A DNA stretch of 33,792 bases from Elusimicrobia bacterium RIFOXYA12_FULL_57_11 (lineage in GTDB: Bacteria > Elusimicrobiota > Elusimicrobia > Elusimicrobiales > UBA9959), in NCBI GenBank assembly GCA_001800275.1, contig MGVB01000122.1, forward strand, positions 1-33,792, given 5' to 3'. Under the pieces are notes generated by a model. That model was not told the DNA's origin, made no database searches, and saw only the letters and a list, made by a program, of their open reading frames with translations. Positions 30,001 through 31,180 of the stretch are shown here, piece by piece. The translations under genes were made by a program, and so were the position numbers. Every line of letters begins with the position of its first letter. Positions within the stretch are counted from its first letter, which is position 1.

Positions 30001-31115
30001 TTGATCATTACGAAATATCCCTGGGCGCCAATTATTCCGAGCCCACCGGCATAAGGACCAGCTGGGTCAGCGTGGGGGACGCGCTGGATGGCAGCCTTAC
30101 GGGTCTTGCGCTGAACCCGGGCAATATTACCAAGCTGACCAGCCGCATAGACGGTAATTCCACGGAGTTCAAGGTCTCGTCAACGGGCGGCTTCGCGGAT
30201 TCAGGGCTGATTTATGTCGGCAACGAAATCATGCGTGTGGCCAAGGTTGACGCCATCACCTTCAGGATAGTGGAGCGCGGCGTGCAGGGCTCCTTCTCCG
30301 GGCCGCATACCTCCTGGGGCGAGACTGTTTCAGACAGGGCTTATGTGCTGAGCGTGCGCGGCGTTACCGCGGCCGGTGATGTTTATATGCCCAGCGTGAA
30401 CGGGATACCCCTGTTCATGTACCGCATCGACGTTACCAATCCCACCACCCCGGGCGCCCCCGAGCCGCAGGTGGCCAAAGGCGTCGCGTCCGGCCAGGCG
30501 TATGCCCTTAAATGGGACGCGTCCTCTGACCCGGAGTCCAATGTTATGTCGTACGAAGTACAGGAGCGTGAGGGGGACCAGCCAATCTGGAAAACAGTTG
30601 CTACCATCCCCGGGTTCAAGACCGGCGGCGCCCTGAATAATATACATACGGTGGGCGACGCCAGCGTGCCGGGCGACTCCCCCAGGCCACTGGGTAAGTA
30701 TTATACCTACAGGGTGCGCAGCTGGAACTACGCGAACAAGGCTTCAGAATGGTCGGCTATTTCAGAGCCGGCCGGTACCACCATAGGCACGGAACTGCTG
30801 GACAAGGTCTCCAACTTCCCCAACCCGGTGGATACTCGTAAGGGCGGTGTTGAGGGTCGGACGGCCATAACCTATGTGCTTAATGACAATGCCGAGGTTA
30901 CCATAACCATCTATGACCTGTTGGGCTACCTGGTGTGGGAGCGGCGCTACGGCAATGGCGAGAAGGGCGGTAAACTGGGTCCGAATTTTGTGCTCTGGGA
31001 TGGGAAGAACGATATGGGCGGGTTCGTTTCCAAGGGTGGTTATATAGTACGGGTAAAGGCTTCAAGCCCCAAGGGCAGCAAGGTTATAACAAGGAAAGTG
31101 GGTGTAATCCACTAG
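3..31115 (+). CDS. Giant multi-domain Ig-repeat surface protein with T9SS-like C-terminal sorting domain (5'-partial)
   Basis: One uninterrupted frame runs from the left edge to a TAG at 31113-31115, giving at least 10,370 residues. The ORF track starts it at ATG 30, but the frame is open upstream (PAPYVSRRF-M-VDGTPP). That junction matches internal ones such as TFVVDGTPP and YFIVDNTPP, so the true start and any signal peptide lie outside the window. Domain order: about 45 Ig/cadherin-like modules (residues ~1-5830), about 17 filamin/invasin-like Ig modules (~5830-8020), about 8 modules with acidic DxNxN/D loops (~8020-9810), a TSP3-like acidic segment, two FnIII-like domains and a FlgD/T9SS type-A-like tail (~10252-10361). 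There is no catalytic motif, and no transmembrane segment was noticed by eye. It is probably an extracellular adhesin, stalk or cell-surface filament exported by a type IX-like system. Architecture and partial status are seen in sequence; adhesin function is inferred. Confidence 0.93.
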   Translation, partial: PAPYVSRRFMVDGTPPAIVITTPTASAVSAIAYLMGTVDASTSGHKQTEIRISTGTTPDTRYWKDGTGWLPSPDTWNTVLPGLTWPTSWQYSVDQTAAMLKDDTRYTVSARALDWAGNYSAVYSTYSFTYDRTAPAVAISSPVAAETYSAIKPVVINGTSLNGQLSQDTGVSTMAVRIVRDPNGTPAYFNGASFGASSVWLPAHGTTGNWDYASASLTWENTTQYRIDARATDFAGNMTAPVQSTVFKYDIETPTSTLTYPLPGYTTGFTQISGTASDEQYGSRQYFAGLASATVNVAVKNLTTLRWWNGSDFTNSAEPVWYEAYNSTDVTPNQFSYSLDAGLLAYMANPANQNVSYLLVPWAFDLAENREYGPAGGKPTNANVLTAGVGTVITYDRQKPLTYITQPAAAASYYRTLADITGTAGDNAGITEIKFTVFQLSPNKYYTPAGWVDGAESAAPWLTAVPTFTQPTASWTYNIQDSTWTSGYQYRVRARARDVAGNYDTVYATSTFTYDSQVPGSTVTAPSDWMHINNGALPLELSGSSWDLGGSNVDRVNVYLRRSDGSYWDNSATWYPPASPQLLTANFTNPWTLTVDNDMYTGLDGEVFSVYTGATDGATNQEALSLKARFVYDIRNPTATITYPLNTGFVSLTGKVTGESYDKPNGMVGDVRVRIKQLTGGIPGTYYNVGGGTWDGSLVDNSVVLHGTLSSGATWWQLNAAPWTTGSTYEVSAYAVDRAGNTQVVYSTATDVTADFTAPTSTVTWPVHGLSYNVEVNAVSITASDAVGTLAGVRVSYFKVGEDRYWNRTNMAWDSTDDNLFYNATLVGGNVWQATGISTPSWVTSGSGEIEYRIFAQAYDAAGNAVAKPVFPAANTSHIQFRLNPPPPVSAITAPNTFTPHWKTNPVPVIMGTAVYSTTVQLRIVDYGPDLAEGAGNDDRVWNGTQWESTDTFTGFSFVDFYSVSASSWNWSIAPEKWTVNRKYRVVSKAKNDTAGTEESPGGGREFVIDSTVPVAAITAPVTAPAGVFVKQLASLTGNVSDTAPGLVQSAYFRVSNAVSQYWNWQASTFTIATPPYTDLTAVINAGIASYTTDYFQSGAAWETDAQYTAELYINDKAGNSATALPAVFTIDRSSPVAQVLLPLDVNDSGVRVLGAVSGTASDNRENANVYLAMQQLSGSMKWFHNDTQGFTLTQAQPNWIALLGNTSGYLSASATSWMYAPLGLDAAFVSGSEGTPGIKYLILVKAADSAGNAQDSFGVTISSLVIKIDKAAPYPLPSVTLPLDDQNGVSGRYKGTDIGQAASQFNGTARDSYYSVNNSTVAEVRIRLSYLDATVTWYWTGSWPWVSGIDPETAWQLTDLTGSAPAWDWRYAPASNITWPPGDWEYKLETKAMDDARPAQDSGDGNWTAAQSRGANLKYFIVDNTPPSVAITTPSASVNALNAFAGVYGTAAADKAGHQYSQVRISTGLPGFEQYWNGSAWTGSADTWNTIAAQFIWPSSWYYTVDGAMLKDDVVYTVSARARDWSGNYSADYSTVAFTYDITAPTLQINTPLNDGNYSAIKPSTFSGQAFNTQESAYTGPSTVTLAVTDITNPGDLYCFNGLAFGACAAALWLPGQSTAGSWSYDIPVGNFLTDHKYRYQARVLDLAGNPSAVSSVEIKYDLDIPTSTVTSPAAEYVNTLPAIGGQASDDLANNKTYEARLGTYTVKAALKLYYGGWWNGVDGFGSADPVWYETAVDTGAYILNSVVVNWNWNVPPNIQTAINSLGTTDYLAVSWAYDLAQNRQYGPAAGEPAAIPAGTAGRLIRFDNQKPVALATAPANGVYLSTVTTLYGTVGDSGAVDRVHVMVKARGAFNAYWKGTYTGTFGDWDTTPATKYTRWSTATYAGAAWSITLPSLDPVNNSKISVWVRAVDKAGNWMDTPVAAQLDGNLNADNSAAHHFTFDTSLPVTDVTVPQAYFVAGSTNLVRGTASDPGSEPSGVDSVQVRFGRSDGAFWHFYNNSWTGTDYYDADTLAPPDWTKNVEAYSQTDGYRYSVWQYASDRALNNTAGASFSTFTFVVDITTPVAAVTSPANNEFIGAVPAITGFADDSVENLRAYAETGRTYEAGISTFATNAIEVALRNTSGKCPVSATVLECWWNGTAWEDRASAVWSSATFSGASSGTWSYGLPAGTIADGTTYYALSRARDRVGNLQTAYTTNYFTGDATPPASRAVFPTGTVFAVNSISGPAYDVPPGEVRAAGSVLISVKEIDGALRCYKDPGGFQACPGGAYPDNRWWVSTGTLSANADPYQPSTWTWDTSHINWANKTQYSVIALAVDKAGNTKPAGGVENSDIGFYINTPQPDTIIGSPSGYDGQNYKGTDILSVAGTGVNLRDVDSVQVRIKRLLAPEAWWYQNSEVKHWVAYDTYTFVSHVANSWSQTVDGAAAFTIDNASYTISATGYNSTGEVDPSPSELTVVIDNTNPTGAVLVPGGQFIRSMPSVSGTATDIGNITQPSLQKEFGGNVYARIKVMSGDTETGYYWFGSSFSAAGANTNAANIETNYSAQETVSWSTATLVNNGLKDGRQYKVFLLPKDKAGNIEQNENDMAASYTMTFDTTPPAAYLAAPAHRQVFRSLTGLSGTSFDPLGAYVPKSRSDLSVVQAQLYYEAGNSYWTSAGFSTDVSSFNIVAGTDIWTYAPAGLSDALVSGRTYVLQVQAVDRAGNVQNGFTDGVSSITFVCDKTPPSSVITKPVHKGKYQPSGLTGAYALTGLASDALLPFAPEQLHKVQFNLSYLYGSTTYYWDSSIFNSAISSDTAWRSATGTDTWRQNFTDTNWISDRNYTLLTRAFDKAEPMGTDGGNMQDPPAISTFVVDGTPPVSRISTPAALGFIQGSLAQISGTSFAGISGLDELKLQIYYDYIPTGDRWYWTGLSWSSPTPVDMNMTFDVSPDTVSWTYPGIYSPPTISTNNQVYSLSIAGKDLAGNQEAVSVITVTADFSYPTLTISTPMAGADAFYSAVRPMPVMRGNSLDAPAGILLPIKAEISKLLPGRAVEERWDAGQWSVAGSTFLIVNSVLNAWDMATPPLAANKRYRTDMWARDNAGNITPVDQLPGAVYREFIYDVNKPSSTILVPSQAWHNRAQITTLRGSVADWVNLSTESYSGIVPAGIDMRIIDVTAGDKNYNGLGAFDDGTTGRPLTVTYYGPNDSHFGFMLSSAAVWSYTGGVETWPPALLENNLYRVRVRALDRAGNQETYVDREFQYDNSAPTTTVTMPLSLNYSSVAVISGAYDEAGSGINPGNGVQLIIEQVGVGYWSGSGWDAGFVPGTHWKNATSIGGNAWSYTNAALIAEFEALKAIPASLSYRLYVRGRDTVGNVNRPDALPAAADVQFLLDPVVPVSTVTSPAPGAWLRNTISSISGTASDWSMGTPSGLKRVEMRLSRLNSLSARTYYHWVLKTWTTFASDWVFKPAEAGPTPWIKDIPEIAFTDPGNSGDGYRFEVQARAIDNTETINDGPNTEVAYSTATFVVDYSTPQVAIAAPVHLSYFKTMTAISGTAVDPSPVGSGGIPSALGALWVELSDTDRVPARYWNWNGGAAGFWQAAYSSGPIAAVEGWTIPISSLPVNAPASAANSWAVNRSSASFVLKVKALDRAGNYLDFGLTQSTFTLDTQLPVSAITAPAVDDAAEQVIDSITGTAQDFTAGISTVQVTIQQDGMQSDIACNTGFNTMYWDGDSWELSEKWLGVTAYSSGDNSWSYNSTGVVWKAQCYYLIKSSAADNASNGQAPFGTRRFKFVPPPSNTGITAPKDTLYYKNISLISGTANAATKTVALTLSRKGYTEFWNFNTKVWQGSLVSTANAVAGAWTYGPLPPELVFVTGSSYTFTAIGRNFSDVDETGYITNQVFVDTSVPAAQVLLPSDTRAYYNAMPRLGGLAADPPGGTPAAGIYKVWAELRDMNGPSAFKYWDNVSSTYTVIWNQFNNQDYNKADYFVAASSWEYVVSYPTAAFVNGVQYRVKAKALDNTYNNTALEGTESDFSAAVPVIFNFDISVPTAVVASVAPGQSRSAVTVASGTIQEELVLANQSGQPGEQLQSVKVHLKNNNSGQYWTGSGWSGVASVSTDAAVYQSSWAATALPVWADAVSYTMWAEASDKAGNAQINFAGNGSSVTFTADNSAPLAAINSVQTGARLAALAAISGTAIDPNWSTNSGIAAKENIQVQVSYLYGPDTYYYDNGPAFSSFTLTDTNSWWDASDWVPQGASSGTWSYDASGQLGAAMKSDRVYRVKARAQDNAVPLPNPAVITANIVEKFDIVFDTTPPTVLATAPVSGVKLNYVPVIGGTADAVLSGLKDVRIDVSSFVSGGWVAVSANNPADGIWYSSWSWTGLAGLVSNTTYQLVVRAQDNADNWSPVYSTITFVYDITLPVTVIVKPVVEQFYGDNPAEPVFYLDQLAGSASDAFGISRAEVRLYDVVFSSYFHTTGWVVNVSSWLAAGAAAWQYAPPALADGHRYRLEARAYDLAGNLGDPATAYFYYDATRPVLTLAGPDTSGFHNNLPQVSGQASDPASGPFKSDMHLAHIAIQRSPESGGLWWDGAAFTSAGRYWVACNSYDWGVGPDWALTGASTPSWVNNTRYRVEARAMDVARNTSASTPQEFVYDTQAPASSITVPSGAWAFLGALPLVRGTAADMNSLGQVQQSELRVKSGESSFYWSWGDMDFTIASPDAAWFVAATTEAVAYSKWFSTGTPPGPLGGGMRFDSGIAYEVNARTLDKALNYSAVYATRTFTFDVHKPTGTISLLAGALPGAYHRQAGPVSGAAFDGPAPGGAGMALIDADGSQLRILEKDTGLWWSHGTGVFDNPNGSTAWFRAGGASENWTYTHALLNTRLFSGRGYTVQYRGRDKAVPANYGPSSDGLDSAFTLDKDSVTFTADTVVPVSRVSLPADKAQVRGVAAISGTAQDALSGIAAPGQVAVSVQEVSPGNAYWNGVIPGTFTATFETFYPLSGAGLGGAYDGYNWSVTTPTLTDGYTYAVRVRATDNAIPGGNVELLISSKTFTYDGTAPAAPINSPISLNDPRGNVNRQSLTTMTGAIYETFTVRSASVSFQEAVSGLYYDTGSSTFNSVGVKYSPAVVAGAAPNYTWTLAVGPDVFVDGKTYNLRVTAADEAGNNMPPSAATMVRYDTAPPVALVTFPVDGSFLDFLPNVAGTAQDPGTNVSGVSGTQISISSGPASWWNGSVWVAQETWLDPVGSSPWTKAAQLPPSDNSSGLLDGALYTVKARAFDVAANTQAVIAVSNNFRFDISSPTVSITMPLNTLRYSAIASVNGTAQDAFNVRFPEVRIYDMDADRYWIDNTGSCTTPPAVPADHWVNNADNECALYPEYWNIVTSSISAGGIFAWNYNSSAVLWPDRDNRLRVETRVRDEAGNYSLASSTFSVDATPPTSRVIYPPANGVIYSSMASISGTSLDFASAVSQVSIKMWYLSGMATYYWKVDASDGYHWALSDPGWAGISFSARAKQTPLPPWTYDNSDFVTPGVLYAWKESTHDGLNGKTFNIATRARDATTNLEVNYGTRTFTFDNEPPLSGPVRPSPDTAYDKTWLVSTLDFIHGTAVDPVSGVAGVKVSILSQDNPAAKYFSGSAFDTDEETWIPVEKLYPSSWTHNEPLLAFVDGRHYVVRSSATDNIGHVQVVSGEARFLIDAADPISGVVIPANAMVYPDDRRIDGNSSDPGYTTGINGSGSGVYPTLPWHKGKAEVAVFRDTEPYMATPGPLIYGSGTGWDTSGYFWDGSTWTPVSAGVKWLAATAPNVVGNWNYDGLKCDSQAERDAKTCWVRGDAYAAWSRVTDNAGNLQAAVGTAPKFYIAADPKSLRVTTSKTVMEAGEVVDLMVEAMDTDDPWDPLATTARAYQSSVTFHMDLPVDGPEYMDDDDTLDLVHGLPREYKFLASDFGVKSFQIRLRKNGANRVLSAVDKGNGTIRGSKTVTVGPSAAYQMQVIADYPAGEQPAPGTPTGKTGTPGPKMAGTSVPFLVQVVDQYWNLVVSSAVTADITDNDPYNTSASPDELSRVFVGSTTFSRIFVSAGSPAKTAMVGGVVSNGVTVTAGPAKGLLALMQGETLVPGKWEVEPKGKDPSLLVTNQVAGSTFSVQVYAVDQYYNTDISTSFPVIADIVTDRYDTNPATLTLTAGATEFIFTPVVAGTHTIKVQVETAQYLQLPGQTSYYFTPPTNTVKVWWGRPVKLHLLAEGQTLEPGLPPYDYNPATGGRTGLAAALKAGVTTQMTVNLVDQYYNVVKGVTPVMAVSSNTPNIEIMFPNDANIKGRGFAPDPFTKGLIAGTTTFVFTPATRNQSSGLAVSVNTFGSLSFLSDAVGGITVNPNDPVRLQMLLATETPVEGSLAGKTGAQGPLVAGSTYTVTVRSVDAYWNLSPDVRKVRLTSNDIYAVHPPALDLDAGEIAISSFIPSAATSSLLITALDEASVLTSTTSAAITVSAGAAQKMLFVLPGQYLVPGKVTEPYGVDGNISTQTAGNVFDAALYAADARYNVVPGISSYIRITSDDPYVPTIGNYDMVNGTMSVSAVSLRTAGVRRLSSSWISGASMAAGQSGAFLVDPNVPAKLRVLAPGEQRDPGAFSNTGRTSALADPQFAGTPFPVTVDVTDAYWNRVPASAPGATQDVTLALDDPYALVAPLFQTIVSSGTFFVTPIRAGVMLSSANLAIANPTWLSTTSVSVSPGLATRLLLLLPGQSTLPGSPSGKTGPTDWTFTAGTAFNVRVGVVDQYFNLVPDFPADVRVNTPTDIYAPAVTAASINPVNGLTDVGALSVSLRIAATGYLSATDLTSGRAEDPNSSTFTVKPAAPFGLQLLMPGETAVPGWGIYPAGGKVSVLSTQTAGTEFNINVNLVDRYNNRYRDLTAGPTVYIRTSDVYDMDGSSLPLNAGTRQFPVTLVTKAAAATLKVVPVDTIPNYACAGVACRNDDAAAKATFKVYASTAVKLEIILPGETLEEGKCNISPPCADPSILRPGHGGTPDPYVIGDLNPLSANVYLVDKFYNKVTDTVGAGQDSNPVAVMPYVGLTLPQEMMPYVITDLELSLGQASFAFDAKTAVSTYTIVAATGPASPVAAASYAAGVSTAVVYPGPVVSLSYAFVSNIVTAGQPFAATLTALDAYDNTCSTGPNIYVGTVTFIVEDQPNPNQDPELLMPATAYFTSDAGVKNLPAWFTLKKAGANTLGAEDTETPAVRVFPLASLTVLPGVPAIFKVTPSFDKSVGAGFNQVLTAQLSDDYDNSVSSEGFQAHVEVARVSGPAGTLQYQSGTWQDIGGSTVMATDASGALGVTVPLAYRVSTQAGDWGIVWIGTSAPYNLDYYIASRQNTSGMLTTTGGMPTQLIFLSSPAVASVGVNETLPVPPGALFSIERRDVYGNIVSEYPGTRVNLSLPSSHTAVHTALLRDPGVGTTGDYGFRPASGANQFITFVDIAYGQSQAAFRYHDRSASYSGTSPEANTGEGGRPGRWQLEARSGAMSAIHQLQMNPLNVLKVSLTNPQRRMQAGMVINPNDGTPQPFKAELRDRFNNPSVATETVRVVFSTVTRQDSLINNSFGFSLSSETIGPVFTAPAGFVDMPLDSYTTSFYYIDTTASLVYADQTSTKPVIGVSVPSKTAWSASTQAVVITTDYTSRVNIRGGAGQQLVAGTTSQVFTLAIEDSYGNPTPLAEDVTGLGMEFAITSNSGGQVKVGYPDVADLAPAPGTARLMLGEATTSFYLVDTLVSNPTHQLTVDAVGQGWVPAVSSYGVTAAEPHHLAFLTPSRRLIAGTTLQYASYADSVAKISTPTIITVALKDAYDNTATTSALVNVLFTAARNDPALNTTRGGDSPLEAVTPSNPNWKMLKSNPLAISIFPGGSQASLYIWDTLTDETPNDAQHMYVGTTTIISSATADSGFVFPYATQDHYITPSTANYFTLHHGYTAAAPLRVQTAGVIVLKARDRFGNHAVGDTFNGQYYTGKINMASNSAGTASLRDYSSPTTDYIFTVADRGSRQLRVEDTMVETLRINVTDYATIGLADTDPANIFGYTNDGVRGKPVMSDGDVELSGLVVTPTDMSPEDPLPVAKAMIGITRLALYQGDGILNPAPVPMVRLSMRVIPPAAPASALRSMQIKNSGTLLASDIKYIGLYADNLLSGQIGLFDGETVEGGAPTDIFIASGVYAAGSWTFSDLDTKAPVEAQLSNTSRSYFLAVRVSSTAANPRSFGLELDNQSFITLDPDVDVGVAYNNFPIATSTSPVRSQPATVYVQGTDIAAWWQPDGEPALGQFDTIEQGRAGVGMLKVRIWTDSYIGTLKALRVIKQGTGPGSDIQSMRLFLDAVDGDWTQGNGVFEPYVDKEITSFTSPPVSEPYDPELFVLTVDDPGTYGRVDGSTRTFFVAYELKADALPGRTHSARLEYSGVSLLDGVVSAFSPIVSSTAAVTSTNDLVELYDVNRGPPNDFQKPTNVTQNDKNCPVARLTMKITGPNGSAVWKGLKLDRWLTALDAGAFVYNKASDVTKISIWQDSTGNGLLDTTGTVQDTEVLLVGSSNRVFPQNTLATDITVDTDTIKVSNIQVFLPTDSPFPITDPGRLIINDGQTDPLLKEVIYYTGVDVTNHSFTGVTRGAEGTTAVAWPTGTVISGQAVLPLIGTGSVLDGQVITPALSDYFVTFDMAARATTSVGTTTANIGLSMRNEDYFKIEAPKIMRSVNIGIPPAGKSVSLIGRVNEYADKVVISATNTVTADTLQQKKINQSIISMTAYTDRSDALWRWLLVHATGSVIQDGTAVNDVSLVKVWRDEDRNGILNAAYDVLLGSATFGTGHQFGGLVAKVVFDQPHLLLTEAEVLATGISQRFFISYDINPLAQPNDAAGKPRYLGAYLNAASFPQGSPSDDEGVNILKNAFTLPNYLDPASALPFVANVRGVVASSSTVTVQSESIFAGFGEVPQSIPAPQLVGAIPSSGDQGIVVLTSTEGLRTSGYVTVDNEIMHYAGLDNTVPALLAVSRSSFSSLGGAHSPGAELGVEALQGSINLPLLKLTVKTDGNTVRWQSVRFSRRQPSGLYGYDSDAADITIWKDSGNGTFDRDPLTGANASDISVATGRLGQSPDPLSRATLYLRDPYLGENYVLVNATPTVFFVSYSLDKASRYSHEALVPPSDVMGLEVQAVTNLAFSPVDAGHTAYFPGLIQSRVQVIMPELNTVTVEPQDISPSFITQNDKNVGLLSLRMVTDKTSAKVEAIRLRKRGTSNDSDINVIKIWQDSNDNCLLDSVDTSSDAYGVYPNLMSFGNEAYSNGMINMVLKKPIYVTTTSVCAFVTYDMSQFAIIKSSAALTLESAADITVGVPAVVNLLTYPVDTLLMPVREVVSDVVMGVYDMASELVMAGGVRQAQKLAPMLRFNFVTETGNAQWSAIKVRRTGASNDTAAPFGKNSDVKFIQIYQDFNQNDALDVNDVNISEARAELASVFSSTVACSTTTPFNLVLTSTIGFPSEGRLYLAEAELITYKGSGLTGTGQPYLSVISRGDILGGLATPMLTHKAGTELRKVDLFDQKELLNTETAITLARPQTLSPLPQTFFALYEIGEQAVQLNKVGLMVQDRSAVTVNIPHDMSVKVYKGITRLLPKGTSPGVYPDDTQSSLVPIIALKLGVSGVTMAPVASGQGVSNVPMFMLRLNTDSEYLAIGQIRLMQTGTIATATTTLNLGDGDLARVTLWKDNGEGAFSPAVNTMLGYSTHSATTLFKDGIVLNVSNPNDGLPYIIVSSSPVTMYISCDVSTHTDQAGINTVGHLAGLSLASFTGLRGPGGIGLSVEQRTTDKFPMGSSELLISPGIIPITPVYSPIMLDSNGYPVFASVTIAGVVVRGTGNLPVKADGMDTLLAYWRNNPVYPNPRNPNCRAEEPLLDINNDGRPDNFDYYKTGKCTNISLNNAGAPAFDIDNDGLLDYEFNIDYIPDIIRNDGSGNPIYYMGDNVDNKSEPVFVTDLGAVTSAWASKSTELLAKWNPVGSGVTVDHYEISLGANYSEPTGIRTSWVSVGDALDGSLTGLALNPGNITKLTSRIDGNSTEFKVSSTGGFADSGLIYVGNEIMRVAKVDAITFRIVERGVQGSFSGPHTSWGETVSDRAYVLSVRGVTAAGDVYMPSVNGIPLFMYRIDVTNPTTPGAPEPQVAKGVASGQAYALKWDASSDPESNVMSYEVQEREGDQPIWKTVATIPGFKTGGALNNIHTVGDASVPGDSPRPLGKYYTYRVRSWNYANKASEWSAISEPAGTTIGTELLDKVSNFPNPVDTRKGGVEGRTAITYVLNDNAEVTITIYDLLGYLVWERRYGNGEKGGKLGPNFVLWDGKNDMGGFVSKGGYIVRVKASSPKGSKVITRKVGVIH
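36..4271 (+). repeat. Super-repeat unit I (modules 1-11 of region A)
   Basis: This is the first copy of an 11-module higher-order unit. Position-specific marks recur in later units. Module 2 contains ETYSAIKP. Module 3 has a long WWNG...VWYE segment ending AENREYGPAGG. Module 8 follows a degenerate junction (NPPPP) and lacks D-AGN. Module 10 ends AGNAQDSFGVTISS. Module 11 contains LSYLDATVTWYW and a long D-rich loop before DNTPP. The length from the first junction Asp to the equivalent Asp in unit II is 4236 nt (1412 codons). Confidence 0.75.
4272..8567 (+). repeat. Super-repeat unit II (modules 12-22 of region A)
   Basis: This copy matches unit I module by module. Module 12 (RISTG, YWNGSAW, DTWNT, WP-SW-Y, AMLKDD, TVSAR, GNYSA-YST) parallels module 1. 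Module 13 (YSAIKP, FNG-FGA) parallels module 2. Module 14 (WWNG, VWYE, QNRQYGPAAGEP) parallels module 3, and module 15 (DNQKP) parallels module 4 (DRQKP). Module 19 follows a degenerate junction (NTPQP), as module 8 does. Module 21 ends AGNVQNGFTDGVSS and module 22 has LSYLYGSTTYYW. Unit length is 4296 nt. Confidence 0.75.
8568..12884 (+). repeat. Super-repeat unit III (modules 23-33 of region A)
   Basis: This third copy is more diverged but keeps the marks in register. Module 24 has FYSAVRP, equivalent to YSAIKP. Module 30 follows a degenerate PPPS junction and has AIGRNFSDVDETG in place of D-AGN. Module 32 ends AGNAQINFAGNGSS, and module 33 has VSYLYGPDTYYYD before DTTPP. Unit length is 4317 nt. 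After this copy the register blurs: the YLSGMATYYW-type module appears at position 43, not the expected 44, which suggests loss of one module in the last stretch (12885-17513). Confidence 0.68.
17514..24090 (+). repeat. Region B: ~17 tandem filamin/invasin-like Ig modules
   Basis: The repeat signature changes here. Each module has a hydrophobic strand (LxLLLPGExxxPG), a variable linker, AGxxFxVxVxxVDxYxN, a T/S-N/S-D-x-Y strand, and an AGxxxFxxxxxxAG strand leading to the next PxKL. Module starts lie near 17515, 17900, 18246, 18640, 19067, 19410, 19770, 20130, 20500, 20897, 21340, 21685, 22075, 22528, 22948, 23310 and 23780. The D-x-Y-x-N motif and alternating strands resemble bacterial Ig-like domains of the filamin/invasin type (family knowledge). 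These modules probably form a rigid stalk segment. Confidence 0.82.
17900..21339 (+). repeat. Three-module super-repeat inside region B (3 copies)
   Basis: Nine consecutive modules follow an abc-abc-abc order. Type a linkers contain GKTG (APGTPTGKTG ~17946, VEGSLAGKTG ~19110, LPGSPSGKTG ~20170). Type b linkers are VPGK/W...(S/T)xQxAG (~18285, ~19450, ~20540). Type c linkers begin EPG, DPG or EEG and are longer; the first two contain GRT (~18680, ~19800, ~20932). Copies span about 17900-19066, 19067-20129 and 20130-21339. The third c module is the most diverged and carries an inserted Cys pair. Confidence 0.7.
25650..25914 (+). repeat. Insert-domain copy 1 (G-xLI-x-E-x-I-Y...TRGxxGT type)
   Basis: About 88 residues inserted within a region C module after its DxNxxxD loop. 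It reads as a short strand (ITVDTDTIKVS), GRLIINDG, EVIYYTGV and TGVTRGAEGTTA, then a Gly-Thr-x-Val end. The pattern is a small beta domain seen also at three other places in this protein. Confidence 0.65.
26874..27060 (+). repeat. Insert-domain copy 2
   Basis: About 62 residues: IVVLTSTEGLRTSGYVTVD, NEIMHYAG, AVSRSSFSSLGGAH and SPGAEL. It has the same order of motifs as copy 1, but sits at the start of its region C module, not after the acidic loop. Confidence 0.65.
28400..28614 (+). repeat. Insert-domain copy 3
   Basis: About 71 residues: FNLVLTSTIGFPSEGRLYL, AELITYKG, SVISRGDILGG and THKAGTEL. It lies after the acidic loop of its module, like copy 1. Confidence 0.65.
29461..29915 (+). other. 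Region D: thrombospondin-3/EF-hand-like acidic segment of the giant protein
   Basis: Two acidic loops, LLDINNDGRPDNFDYY and FDIDNDGLLDYEFNIDY, have DxNxDGxxD spacing typical of thrombospondin type-3 and dockerin-like calcium loops. A third, GDNVDNKSEP, follows. The segment links the repeat stalk to the FnIII/sorting end. Two cysteines (NPNCRAEE and KTGKCTN) could form a disulfide. Calcium binding is family-based inference. Confidence 0.6.
29916..30780 (+). other. Region E: two fibronectin type III-like domains of the giant protein
   Basis: The first domain shows TELLAKWNPV and VDHYEISLG, is interrupted by insert-domain copy 4, and resumes at AYVLSVRGVTAAG. The second shows YALKWDASSDPES, MSYEVQER and YYTYRVRSWNYANKASEWS, a canonical FnIII strand pattern. 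FnIII domains directly before a sorting tail are common in secreted proteins with T9SS-type C-termini (family knowledge). Confidence 0.72.
30149..30335 (+). repeat. Insert-domain copy 4 (inside first FnIII-like domain)
   Basis: About 62 residues: TEFKVSSTGGFADSGLIYV, NEIMRVAK, IVERGVQGSFSGPH and TSWGETV. It interrupts an FnIII-like domain, a different structural host from copies 1-3, so this unit appears to move as an independent domain. Confidence 0.65.
30781..31115 (+). other. Region F: FlgD-Ig/T9SS type-A-like C-terminal sorting domain
   Basis: The last ~105 residues read VSNFPNPVD, AITYVLNDNAEVTITIYDLLG, VLWDGKNDMG and SKGGYIVRVKA, ending KVITRKVGVIH. This is the FPNP...V-x-I-x-I-Y-D-x-x-G...W-D-G-x-N...G-x-Y order of FlgD Ig-like and Por-secretion type-A tails. 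Such a tail on a very large Ig-repeat protein suggests export across the outer membrane by a type IX-like machine. The adjacent PorV/PorQ-family gene agrees with this. Some non-T9SS bacteria use similar FlgD-like tails, so the export route is inferred. Confidence 0.8.
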
Positions 31116-31180
31116 TTTTGCCGATTGCGCGATGTTTTTTTGGATTTGCGGCCGGTTTTCTGCACTATTTGGGCGCCTCC
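31116..31180. other. Start of the 242-bp intergenic region, no clear terminator
   Basis: Directly after the giant gene there is a T7 run at 31135-31141. The bases before it (CCGATTGCGCGATG) do not form a convincing stem, so I do not call an intrinsic terminator. Nothing else recognisable is seen before the palindrome at 31181. Confidence 0.5.

Noticed and set aside
31116-31141. Intrinsic terminator after the giant gene
   Set aside because: A T7 run is present, but the preceding bases do not form a stable stem.
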